This document shows positions 8,428-15,596 of a stretch of 64,000 bases of DNA, one piece after another. The notes below the pieces were generated by a model. It was not told the origin of the DNA, searched no databases, and saw only the letters and a program-made list of their open reading frames with translations. The stretch is from Thermoanaerobacterales bacterium (GTDB lineage: Bacteria > Bacillota > Thermosediminibacteria > Thermosediminibacterales > Tepidanaerobacteraceae). Location: positions 1 through 64,000 of the forward strand of contig DUMA01000038.1 in the NCBI GenBank assembly GCA_012840135.1. Reading direction: 5' to 3'. Numbering within the stretch: the stretch's first letter is position 1; the number at the start of each line of letters is the position of its first letter. The position numbers and the translations under genes are program-made.

Positions 8428-9198
8428 ATGTCAGTTAATTTTAGCCTTGAAGACAAAGTAGCAATAGTAACCGGCGGAACAAGCGGTATAGGGAAAGCTA
8501 TAGCAATAGCTCTTGCCGAAGCCGGTGCTAATGTTATTCCTACAAGTAGAAATTTAGAAAAAGTTACGGAAACAGTTAGTATTATCGAACAGCTTGGACG
8601 AAAATCATTAGTCATTTCAACTGATGTAACTAGGCCCGATGAAGTAAATAATTTAATTAATCAAGTGTCTGATAAATTTGGTAAAATAGATATTCTTGTA
8701 AACAATGCAGGAATGACAATAAAAAAACAGATAATAGACCTCGCACTGGAAGAATGGGATAAGGTTATCAATCTGAATTTAAGGGCAGCATTTATATGTT
8801 GTAAGGCGGTCGGTAATGTAATGATAAGGCAAAAGGCTGGAAAGATCATAAATATAGCATCGATTGGCGGTCAAGTTGCATTAGTAGGATCTGCACCTTA
8901 TTGTGCTAGCAAAGGAGGTTTAATACAATTAACGAAAGTTTTAAGTGCAGAATGGGCGAAGTATAATATTTACGTAAATGCAATAGGTCCAGGTTATATT
9001 AAGACCTCTTTAAATGAAAAATTTTTATATGAAGGAAGTGAACTTTACAATAAAATCATAAATAGAGTTCCCATAAATAGACTAGGAAATGTAGAAGACA
9101 TACAAGGTATTGCAGTTTTTTTAGCATCAGAAGCTTCTAATTACATTACTGGACAAGTTTTCTTCGTTGATGGAGGAATGTTAGCATACGGAGTATAG
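8428..9198 (+). CDS. SDR-family NAD(P)-dependent oxidoreductase (copy 1)
   Basis: 256 aa, ATG start with AAGGAAGGTGTG upstream. Classical short-chain dehydrogenase: cofactor loop TGGTSGIGKA near residue 15, NNAG at about 92, catalytic serine in NIASIGG and Tyr158-x3-Lys162 in YCASKGG, then GPGYIKT and a C-terminal GQVFFVDGG. It probably oxidises or reduces a hydroxyacyl or sugar-like substrate; the family does not tell which. Its closest relative is the second copy at 11658 with the same length and motifs, so the pair arose by duplication. A 3-hydroxyacyl-CoA or hydroxybutyrate role is possible from context only. Confidence 0.88.
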   Translation: MSVNFSLEDKVAIVTGGTSGIGKAIAIALAEAGANVIPTSRNLEKVTETVSIIEQLGRKSLVISTDVTRPDEVNNLINQVSDKFGKIDILVNNAGMTIKKQIIDLALEEWDKVINLNLRAAFICCKAVGNVMIRQKAGKIINIASIGGQVALVGSAPYCASKGGLIQLTKVLSAEWAKYNIYVNAIGPGYIKTSLNEKFLYEGSELYNKIINRVPINRLGNVEDIQGIAVFLASEASNYITGQVFFVDGGMLAYGV

Positions 9199-9222
9199 TA
9201 AATATTAAGGAGCTGAACTTAA

Positions 9223-10407
9223 ATGCCTAAAGAAGTAGTTATTGTTGGCATGGCTCGAACGCCAATAGGGGATTTTCTGGGTTCGTTAAAAGATGTTTCA
9301 GCAGTGGATTTAGGCACAATAGCCGCAAATGCTGCTTTGGAAAGAAGCGGTGTTTTACCCGAACAAGTGGATAATGTAGTTGCTGGCATGGTATATAAAG
9401 CAGGAGCCAAAGGTAATCCAGCGAGACAAATTCAGTTAGCAGTCGGTATTCCAATAGAGGCTCCTGCTACAACGGTGGACCAACAGTGCGCATCATCAAT
9501 GAGGGCTTTTGAAATAGCTGCACATCAAATAATGCTCGGCTTGTCAAACATTAGTCTGGTAGTGGGCATAGAGAGCATGTCGAGAGTGCCTTATTTGTTA
9601 TTAAATGCTCGCCAGGGACTGCGTCTGGGAAACGGAACTATTTACGACAGCCTGCTGTATGACGCATTAGTAGACCCCTTTATTAATTATCATATGGGAG
9701 TAACGGCTGAGAATTTAGCTGAAAAATACAGTATTTCGCGAAAAGAACAGGATGAGCTAGCTTTTCTAAGTCAAAAGAGGGCTGTAGAAGCTATAGACAA
9801 AGGGAAATTTAAAGAGGAGATCGTTCCGGTAAAAATCCCGACCAAAAAGGGAACTGTCATAGTAGATACCGATGAGCACCCCAGAAGGGACGTTAGTCTG
9901 GAAGGGTTGGCCAAATTAAAACCCGCTTTTAAAGAAAACGGCACTGTTACTGCTGGTAATGCCTCAGGTATTAATGATGGTGCAGCAGCGGCTGTGCTCA
10001 TGTCGGGTGAAAAGGCTAGAGAACTGGGGATTAAACCGCTTGCAAAGGTTTTGGCCACGGCTTCATATGGTGTAGATCCGGAAATCATGGGAATAGGGCC
10101 GGCATACGCCATCCCGAAGGCTCTCAAGCAAGCAGGGCTTACTATAGATGAAATCGATTATTTTGAAATAAATGAAGCCTTTGCCGCTCAATTTTTAGCA
10201 GTTAATCGGGAATTAAACCTGGATATGAGCAAGGTTAATTTAAATGGTTCTGGAATATCTCTAGGGCATCCGGTAGGTTGTACGGGTTTGAGGATAATTG
10301 TAACACTGGTACATGAAATGAGAAGAAAAGGACAAAGATTCGGAGTTGCCTCTCTTTGCGCCGGCGGAGGCCCTTCGATGGCAACAGTTATAGAATGCTT
10401 ATATTAA
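9223..10407 (+). CDS. Acetyl-CoA C-acetyltransferase (thiolase)
   Basis: 394 aa, ATG behind AAGGAGCTGAAC. It has the full thiolase catalytic set: nucleophile Cys89 in QQCASSMRAFE, His349 in GHPVGCTG and Cys379 in CAGGGPSMA, plus NEAFAAQFLAV. It cleaves acetoacetyl-CoA with CoA to two acetyl-CoA, or condenses them. Followed by a 3-hydroxyacyl-CoA dehydrogenase and, further on, a crotonase and 4-hydroxybutyryl-CoA dehydratase, it is the last step of the island's beta-oxidation-like route. Length matches biosynthetic and degradative short-chain thiolases; direction cannot be told from sequence. Confidence 0.95.
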   Translation: MPKEVVIVGMARTPIGDFLGSLKDVSAVDLGTIAANAALERSGVLPEQVDNVVAGMVYKAGAKGNPARQIQLAVGIPIEAPATTVDQQCASSMRAFEIAAHQIMLGLSNISLVVGIESMSRVPYLLLNARQGLRLGNGTIYDSLLYDALVDPFINYHMGVTAENLAEKYSISRKEQDELAFLSQKRAVEAIDKGKFKEEIVPVKIPTKKGTVIVDTDEHPRRDVSLEGLAKLKPAFKENGTVTAGNASGINDGAAAAVLMSGEKARELGIKPLAKVLATASYGVDPEIMGIGPAYAIPKALKQAGLTIDEIDYFEINEAFAAQFLAVNRELNLDMSKVNLNGSGISLGHPVGCTGLRIIVTLVHEMRRKGQRFGVASLCAGGGPSMATVIECLY

Positions 10408-10434
10408 AAAATTTATAACGGGGAGGGGATTATT

Positions 10435-11277
10435 ATTAAAACTGTAATGGTATTAGGTGCCGGAACCATGGGTTCTGGTATTGCCCAGGTCATGGCTCAG
10501 GCCGGATATAAAGTTTTTTTAAGGGATATTGAACTGCAGCTTGTAAATAAAGGTATAACTTCTATAGAAAAAAACCTTACACGTCTAATTGAAAAAGGAA
10601 AGATGGATGCAAGACAGAAAAATGAAATTATGGGCCGTATCCAGGGCATTGTTGAACTGTCTGAGGGGAAAGAAGCAGATCTTGTCATAGAAGCAATAGT
10701 TGAAAACCTTGAACTAAAAAAAGAAGTTTATAAGGAATTAGATGAAACTTGCAAGAAAGAAACAATTTTTGCGTCTAACACTTCAAGCCTAAGCATTACT
10801 GCATTAGCAGCTTGTACAAAACGGCCTGAGAAAGTTTTGGGAATGCATTTTTTCAATCCAGCTCCTGTAATGAAACTTGTTGAAGTAATTAAAGGGGTGT
10901 CAACATCTACTGAAGTAGTTGAAACGGTTAAAAATATAGTTGAAAGTTTGGGCAAAACACCGGTTCTTGTGAATGAAGCGCCGGGATTTATTGTAAACAG
11001 GATGCTTGTCCCGATGATCAATGAGGCTGTTTATCTTTTGATGGAAGGAGTGGCATCGGCCGAAGATATTGACAAGGCCATGCAGCTCGGTGCCAACCAC
11101 CCCATAGGTCCTTTAGCTTTAGCTGACTTGATCGGTCTTGATGTCTGTCTTGCTGTCATGGAGGTTTTACACGCGGAATTCGGAGAAGATAAGTATCGGC
11201 CCTGTCCGTTGTTAAGAAAAATGGTGAGGGCAGGTGCTCTTGGCCGTAAAACAGGTAAAGGATTTTATCAATATTAA
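10435..11277 (+). CDS. 3-hydroxybutyryl-CoA dehydrogenase, probable ATT start
   Basis: 280 aa if translation begins at ATT 10435, which lies six bases from a GGGGAGGGG ribosome-binding site and restores the family start (M)KTVMVLGAGTMGSG. The first ordinary start, ATG 10447, is 18 bases from that site and cuts into the first beta strand of the NAD-binding fold. The glycine loop GAGTMGSG, catalytic His138 in GMHFFNPAP, NEAPGFIVNR and a C-terminal GRKTGKGFYQY identify the enzyme. It oxidises 3-hydroxybutyryl-CoA to acetoacetyl-CoA with NAD+, between the crotonase and the thiolase steps encoded nearby. Confidence 0.93.
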   Translation: MKTVMVLGAGTMGSGIAQVMAQAGYKVFLRDIELQLVNKGITSIEKNLTRLIEKGKMDARQKNEIMGRIQGIVELSEGKEADLVIEAIVENLELKKEVYKELDETCKKETIFASNTSSLSITALAACTKRPEKVLGMHFFNPAPVMKLVEVIKGVSTSTEVVETVKNIVESLGKTPVLVNEAPGFIVNRMLVPMINEAVYLLMEGVASAEDIDKAMQLGANHPIGPLALADLIGLDVCLAVMEVLHAEFGEDKYRPCPLLRKMVRAGALGRKTGKGFYQY

Positions 11278-11301
11278 AAATGTTTAAGGGAGACTAATAT
11301 T

Positions 11302-11616
11302 ATGAAGTTTTATGAAATGCGTATATACACAATCAAAGCGGGTCAGTTAGGGACTTACGTCAAATTATTTGAAGAAGAAGGTTTTCCTATCATATCAAAA
11401 TATCAAAAGTTGGTAGGATACTGGTACACCGATATTGGTGAACTTAACGAAGTAGTTCATATTTGGGAATATGATAGTTTGGATGAAAGGGCAGAAAAGA
11501 GAAAAGCCTTATATGAGGATCCGGAATGGAAAAAATTTACATCAAAGGCATTTTCCCTAATTCTAAGTCAAAAGAATAAAATCATGTACCCCTCTAACTT
11601 TTCACCAATAAAATAA
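11302..11616 (+). CDS. NIPSNAP-family protein
   Basis: 104 aa, ATG start behind AAGGGAG. The beginning MKFYEMRIYTIKAGQ and the later HIWEYDSLDERAEKR are typical of the NIPSNAP family, small dimeric alpha/beta-barrel (ferredoxin-like) proteins. Bacterial members often sit in catabolic operons for aromatic or acyl compounds but have no agreed biochemical role. Here it lies 24 bases after the 3-hydroxyacyl-CoA dehydrogenase and 41 bases before the second SDR start, clearly inside the operon. It could be a small-molecule-binding or isomerase-like accessory; this is a guess. Confidence 0.8.
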   Translation: MKFYEMRIYTIKAGQLGTYVKLFEEEGFPIISKYQKLVGYWYTDIGELNEVVHIWEYDSLDERAEKRKALYEDPEWKKFTSKAFSLILSQKNKIMYPSNFSPIK

Positions 11617-11657
11617 AAGCTAAAACATTGAATAATTATACCAAGGAGAATTCCGAA

Positions 11658-12428
11658 ATGTCTATTGATATGGCACTTGAAGGCAAAGTTGCAATAGTAA
11701 CAGGGGGAACCAGCGGAATTGGAAAGGCTATTGCTGTAGGGCTTGCCGAAGCGGGCGCAGATGTTATACCAACTAGCAGAAGCATAGATAAAGTTAAGGA
11801 AACTGTCGATATGATTCGGCAGATGGGACGTAAGTCTTTGGAAATTCCAACAGATGTAACAAAACCCGAAGATGTTGCTGAGTTAGTCAAAAAAGTGCTG
11901 CAAGAGTACGGTAAAATTGATATTCTCGTAAACAGTGCTGGGATGACAGTACAAAAACTTGTCAAAGACCTTTCCCTGGAAGAATGGGATGAAGTTATAA
12001 ATTTAAATTTAAGAGGAGCTTTTGTGTGTTGTAAATTTGTTGGGGACGCTATGATTTCTCAAGGCAGCGGCAAGATAATAAATATCGCATCAATTGGTGG
12101 GCAAGTTGCAATAGGCGGGGCTGCACCCTACTGTGCAAGTAAAGGGGGATTAATTCAGCTTACAAAAGTTTTGGCTGTGGAATGGTCAAAATACCACATT
12201 TACGTCAATGCAATAGCACCTGGTTATATACGCACGCCGTTGAATGAACAGTATTTGAATGAAGAGGGTAAACTTTATAAAAAAATCATCGGTCGAGTTC
12301 CATTGAAAAGACTGGGAAACGCAGATGACCTAAAAGGTTTAGCGGTTTTCCTAGCTTCACAGGCTTCTAATTATATAACAGGGCAGGTTATATATGTCGA
12401 TGGAGGTATGCTGGCTTTCGGAATTTAA
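11658..12428 (+). CDS. SDR-family NAD(P)-dependent oxidoreductase (copy 2)
   Basis: 256 aa from ATG 11658, behind CCAAGGAGAA; an upstream in-frame TTG has no ribosome-binding site. Motifs match copy 1 at 8428 almost one for one: TGGTSGIGKAI, NSAG (where copy 1 has NNAG), NIASIGGQVA, Tyr158-x3-Lys162 and a C-terminal GQVIYVDGGMLAFGI. Equal length and near-identical spacing show a duplication within the island, with thiolase, dehydrogenase and NIPSNAP genes between the copies. NSAG instead of NNAG is a mild departure in the structural asparagine position. Substrate unknown. Confidence 0.88.
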   Translation: MSIDMALEGKVAIVTGGTSGIGKAIAVGLAEAGADVIPTSRSIDKVKETVDMIRQMGRKSLEIPTDVTKPEDVAELVKKVLQEYGKIDILVNSAGMTVQKLVKDLSLEEWDEVINLNLRGAFVCCKFVGDAMISQGSGKIINIASIGGQVAIGGAAPYCASKGGLIQLTKVLAVEWSKYHIYVNAIAPGYIRTPLNEQYLNEEGKLYKKIIGRVPLKRLGNADDLKGLAVFLASQASNYITGQVIYVDGGMLAFGI

Positions 12429-12471
12429 AGTATTATATCTATAATTTAGGATGAGAAAAGGTGGATTTGTG

Positions 12472-12918
12472 ATGTCGAAAATTCTGGGAAGTGAATTGAC
12501 AAGAGAATTGGTGAACCTTCTAAACAGTAAAGGTGTAACGGTGGTTTTAGCTACTATTTCAGGAGATAACTATCCCAATACCACACCTGTACACTTGATA
12601 ACAGCTCCTAACGAGAAAAAGGTTAGAATGGCACTGGGGAAGATGCATCAATCTTATATGAATATAAAAGCAAATGAAAATGTAATGATAAATATACTTG
12701 AGTCCAATGACACGGCTATAAGTATAAAAGGGAATGCAAGAATTATTAAAGACCCGATGGAAGGCAATAAAAATATGGCCATGGTAGAAGTTGAAGTGCT
12801 GGAAATAAAGAGTGATACAACGCCAACTCTGATTGTAACCGACGGTATAAAGACAAAACACCGCACGGCTAAGACGCCTGAATTTTTCAGGTTGATGTTT
12901 GATGAACTTAATTCTTAA
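12472..12918 (+). CDS. Pyridoxamine 5'-phosphate oxidase-like flavin-binding protein
   Basis: 148 aa from ATG 12472, behind AAAAGGTGG; an in-frame ATG 21 bases earlier is less well placed. The pattern of a split-barrel FMN-binding protein is seen: helix, then a strand with VVLATISGDNYPNTTPVH, a strand with KVRMALGK, and a helix followed by NVMINILE and ISIKGNARII. Members bind FMN, F420 or heme and include many uncharacterised reductases. It immediately precedes the 4-hydroxybutyryl-CoA dehydratase, itself an FAD/[4Fe-4S] enzyme, and might supply or maintain flavin, but that is speculation. Confidence 0.75.
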   Translation: MSKILGSELTRELVNLLNSKGVTVVLATISGDNYPNTTPVHLITAPNEKKVRMALGKMHQSYMNIKANENVMINILESNDTAISIKGNARIIKDPMEGNKNMAMVEVEVLEIKSDTTPTLIVTDGIKTKHRTAKTPEFFRLMFDELNS

Positions 12919-12937
12919 TATAAGGGGAGAGATATAG

Positions 12938-14383
12938 ATGAAAAACAGGGAACAATACATTGAAAGCTTAAAAAATTTAAAGACACAAGTTTATTATTTT
13001 GGAAAGAGAATTGATAATATCATTGAACATCCCAGCTTTAAACCACACATAAACAGTGCGGCTTTGACATATGAACTGGCAAATATGCCGGAGTACGAAG
13101 AACTGCTGACAGCCACATCCCATTTAACCGGCAAAAAAATAAACAGATTTACCCATATACATCAAAGCACAGAAGATTTAGTTAAGAAGGTAAAAGCCTT
13201 AAGATTACTGGGCCAAAAAACGGGTGCTTGTTTTCAAAGATGTGTAGGATGGGATGCCCTCAATGCTACTTACACAGTAACTTACGAAATGGACCAGAAA
13301 TATGGGACCGATTATCACAAGAGATTTCTTGAATATCTTAAATTTGTTCAAGAAAATGATCTTATGATCGCAGGGTCTATGACTGATCCGAAAGGAGATA
13401 GAAGCTTAAGGCCCAGCCAACAAGCGGACCCTGATTTGTATGTCCATATTGTAGAAAAAAATGACAAAGGAATTGTTGTTAGAGGAGCCAAAGCGCATCA
13501 AACCGGCATAATAAATTCTCATGAAATGATTGTTATGCCCACAATCGCCATGGGTGAAGAGGACAAGGATTACGCGGTGGTATTTGCGATTCCCGTAGAC
13601 ACGGAAGGTGTTATACATATTTTCGGAAGGCAGACCAATGACTCCAGGCGCTTTGAAGAAGGTGAAATTGATAAAGGCAACTACAAATACGGCATCGTAG
13701 GTGGTGAGGCATTAACCATCTTCAATGACGTCTTTGTGCCCTGGGAAAGGGTATTCATGTGCGGCGAGTTTGATTATGCGGGGCTTTTAGTAGAGCGCTT
13801 TGCCTCTTATCACCGTCAAAACTACGGCGGATGCAAGACCGGTGTCAGTGATGTTATTATAGGTAGTGCCGTAGCAATTGCTGAATATAACGGTGTTGCA
13901 AAAGCATCACATGTAAGAGATAAAATAGTAGAAATGGTTCATCTGGCCGAAACTCTTTATTGCGGCTCAATAGCATGTTCTGCCGAAGGCTTTCCAACAC
14001 CGTCTGGCGCTTATTTCGTTAATCCGCTACTTGCCAATACGGTAAAACAGAACGTAACAAGGTATATCTATGAAATATGCCGGTTATGCCATGATATAGC
14101 CGGTGGTATTATAGCGACACTGCCTTCAGAAGCAGATTTGAAGAACGAGGAAATCGGACCTTATATCGAAAAATATCTTAAAGGTGTTGCCGATGTTTCT
14201 ACTGAGGATAGGATCAGAATACTGCGTTTGATTGAAAATATGACCGGAGGAACGGCATTAGTTGAGTCAATGCATGGAGCAGGATCGCCCCAGGCCCAGA
14301 GGATAATGATTTTGAGACAGGCCAATTTAAATCAAAAGAAAAAGCTTGCCGAGGATTTAGCCGGGATTAAAAAGGAACATTGA
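12938..14383 (+). CDS. abfD: 4-hydroxybutyryl-CoA dehydratase / vinylacetyl-CoA isomerase
   Basis: 481 aa, ATG behind AAGGGGAGAG. The enzyme removes water from 4-hydroxybutyryl-CoA by a radical mechanism to give crotonyl-CoA, using FAD and a [4Fe-4S] cluster. All four cluster ligands known from the Clostridium aminobutyricum enzyme are here: Cys98 and Cys102 in ACFQRCVG, His292 and Cys299 in YHRQNYGGCKTG, with unchanged spacing. GAKAHQTG, MTDPKGDR and ESMHGAGSPQAQRIM are also shared. This separates it from 4-hydroxyphenylacetate 3-monooxygenases of the same fold, which lack the cluster. It is oxygen-sensitive, fitting an anaerobe. The thiolase, dehydrogenase and crotonase around it complete the route to acetyl-CoA. 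Confidence 0.95.
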   Translation: MKNREQYIESLKNLKTQVYYFGKRIDNIIEHPSFKPHINSAALTYELANMPEYEELLTATSHLTGKKINRFTHIHQSTEDLVKKVKALRLLGQKTGACFQRCVGWDALNATYTVTYEMDQKYGTDYHKRFLEYLKFVQENDLMIAGSMTDPKGDRSLRPSQQADPDLYVHIVEKNDKGIVVRGAKAHQTGIINSHEMIVMPTIAMGEEDKDYAVVFAIPVDTEGVIHIFGRQTNDSRRFEEGEIDKGNYKYGIVGGEALTIFNDVFVPWERVFMCGEFDYAGLLVERFASYHRQNYGGCKTGVSDVIIGSAVAIAEYNGVAKASHVRDKIVEMVHLAETLYCGSIACSAEGFPTPSGAYFVNPLLANTVKQNVTRYIYEICRLCHDIAGGIIATLPSEADLKNEEIGPYIEKYLKGVADVSTEDRIRILRLIENMTGGTALVESMHGAGSPQAQRIMILRQANLNQKKKLAEDLAGIKKEH

Positions 14384-14683
14384 ATGAAAATCGTTGGAAT
14401 CAAATATTGTGGCGAATGTAACCCTGAAATAGATATTGGAGACTTTATGAAAAGATTGAAATTGCGTTTGAATTCTTTGGGTTTTACACTCACTACAGAT
14501 ATTGATAAATCCTATGGGCTGATCATAGTAAACGGATGTAGGGTTGGATGTCTAAAAAGGGAAAAGTTCGCAAACTTTGAAAACATAGTTGTTATCAATG
14601 GCGCCAGTATAGACTCAGTCATTGTTGATGAATCTAAACTGGCGGAGAAAATAGCCGAAAAATTATTCGGAGGGAATTGTTGA
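14384..14683 (+). CDS. Unknown 99-aa cysteine protein coupled to abfD
   Basis: I do not recognise this family. Its ATG directly follows the abfD stop and its own TGA overlaps the next start, so it is translated with abfD and the crotonase. Visible features: a CGEC pair (Cys9, Cys12) followed by NPEIDIGDF, a central alpha/beta stretch, NGCRVGCLKRE (Cys52, Cys56) and a final cysteine at residue 99. The two cysteine pairs suggest a metal or iron-sulfur site or a redox-active disulfide. Position argues for a role with AbfD, for instance cluster protection or reactivation; this is inference. Confidence 0.7.
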   Translation: MKIVGIKYCGECNPEIDIGDFMKRLKLRLNSLGFTLTTDIDKSYGLIIVNGCRVGCLKREKFANFENIVVINGASIDSVIVDESKLAEKIAEKLFGGNC

Positions 14684-15468
14684 TGGAAGAAAAATATGTA
14701 TTGAGAGAGGACGTATCAAAGCGAATTGCACTCCTCACAATAAACAGGCCCAAGTTTTTAAATGCATTGAACAGGGCAACTTTAGAACAGCTTTATGAAG
14801 AGTTGAAAGCATTAAGTAATGACACAAATATTGGCTGCCTTATAATCACGGGAAGTGGCAACAAAGCCTTTGTAGCGGGGGCGGACATCGAAGAACTAAG
14901 GAACATGACATGTTTTGAAGCCAGGGAATTTTCAAAATTAGGCCATGAGATTTTTAACTTGATAGAAAACTATGACAAACCTGTGATAGCAGCAGTGAAC
15001 GGCTATGCGCTTGGAGGCGGATTGGAACTTGCTCTTTCCTGTGATATAAGAATAGCAGCAGAAAACGCTAAGTTTGGACTTCCGGAGATTAATCTCGGCA
15101 TTATTCCCGGGTTTGGAGGCACTCAACGGCTCCCCAAGGTTGTAGGTATGGGTAAGGCGAAAGAGATGATATTTACAGGAAAAGTTATAGATGCGATAGA
15201 AGCCGAAAAGATAGGGTTGGTAAACAAGGTTGTACCAGGCGAAGAATTACTAAAATCTGCAATAGAATTGTCAAATGAGATTACATCGAAAAGCAGCCTT
15301 GCTTTAAAGCAGGCTAAAGATTGTATAAACAAGGGTTTTGAAGAACCTGTTGAGACGGGTGTCATCATTGAACGAAATGCTTTCAGCCTTTGTTTTTCTA
15401 CTGAGGACCAAAAAGAAGGGATGACAGCATTTCTGGAAAAACGCAAACCCGAATTTACAAATAGGTGA
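14683..15468 (+). CDS. Enoyl-CoA hydratase (crotonase)
   Basis: 261 aa from ATG 14683, which overlaps the previous stop and follows CGGAGGGAA; a TTG two codons earlier is less likely. Oxyanion-hole segments GNKAFVAGADIEEL and NGYALGGGLELALSCD are present, and both catalytic glutamates are conserved (Glu115 and Glu135, 20 residues apart as Glu144/Glu164 in rat crotonase). It adds water to crotonyl-CoA to give 3-hydroxybutyryl-CoA, so it takes the AbfD product and feeds the dehydrogenase and thiolase upstream. It is the last gene of the island; a hairpin follows. Confidence 0.95.
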   Translation: MEEKYVLREDVSKRIALLTINRPKFLNALNRATLEQLYEELKALSNDTNIGCLIITGSGNKAFVAGADIEELRNMTCFEAREFSKLGHEIFNLIENYDKPVIAAVNGYALGGGLELALSCDIRIAAENAKFGLPEINLGIIPGFGGTQRLPKVVGMGKAKEMIFTGKVIDAIEAEKIGLVNKVVPGEELLKSAIELSNEITSKSSLALKQAKDCINKGFEEPVETGVIIERNAFSLCFSTEDQKEGMTAFLEKRKPEFTNR

Positions 15469-15479
15469 CCTTAATTGGG

Positions 15480-15525
15480 ATGCCCTTCAATACTATGTGG
15501 AAGTATAATGAAAGGGCCTCCTTTT
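15480..15525 (+). terminator. Terminator ending the catabolic island
   Basis: A stem pairing TGCCCTTCA with TGAAAGGGC (inner TACT/AGTA pairs also possible), followed by CTCCTTTT, a dozen bases after the crotonase stop. The T run is short. Confidence 0.6.
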
Positions 15526-15560
15526 AGCTTCTAGCTAGGTGATCCTATTCACAAGATATA

Positions 15561-15590
15561 AAAAAGCGGGACAATACCCCGCTTTTTATT
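15561..15590. terminator. Bidirectional terminator between converging units
   Basis: AAAAAGCGGGG-type stem (AAAAAGCGGG, loop, CCCCGCTTTTT) with A run on one side and T run on the other. It lies between the crotonase (+) and AEC permease (-) genes and can serve both. Confidence 0.85.
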
Positions 15591-15596
15591 TTGCTT

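Noticed and set aside
12559-12960. 133-codon minus-strand frame opposite the PNPOx-like gene
   Set aside because: Histidine- and tyrosine-rich translation typical of an antisense shadow; no ribosome-binding site.
12938-14383. 4-hydroxyphenylacetate 3-monooxygenase for the 481-aa flavoprotein
   Set aside because: Same fold, but the four Fe-S ligands and the acyl-CoA gene context fit the dehydratase.
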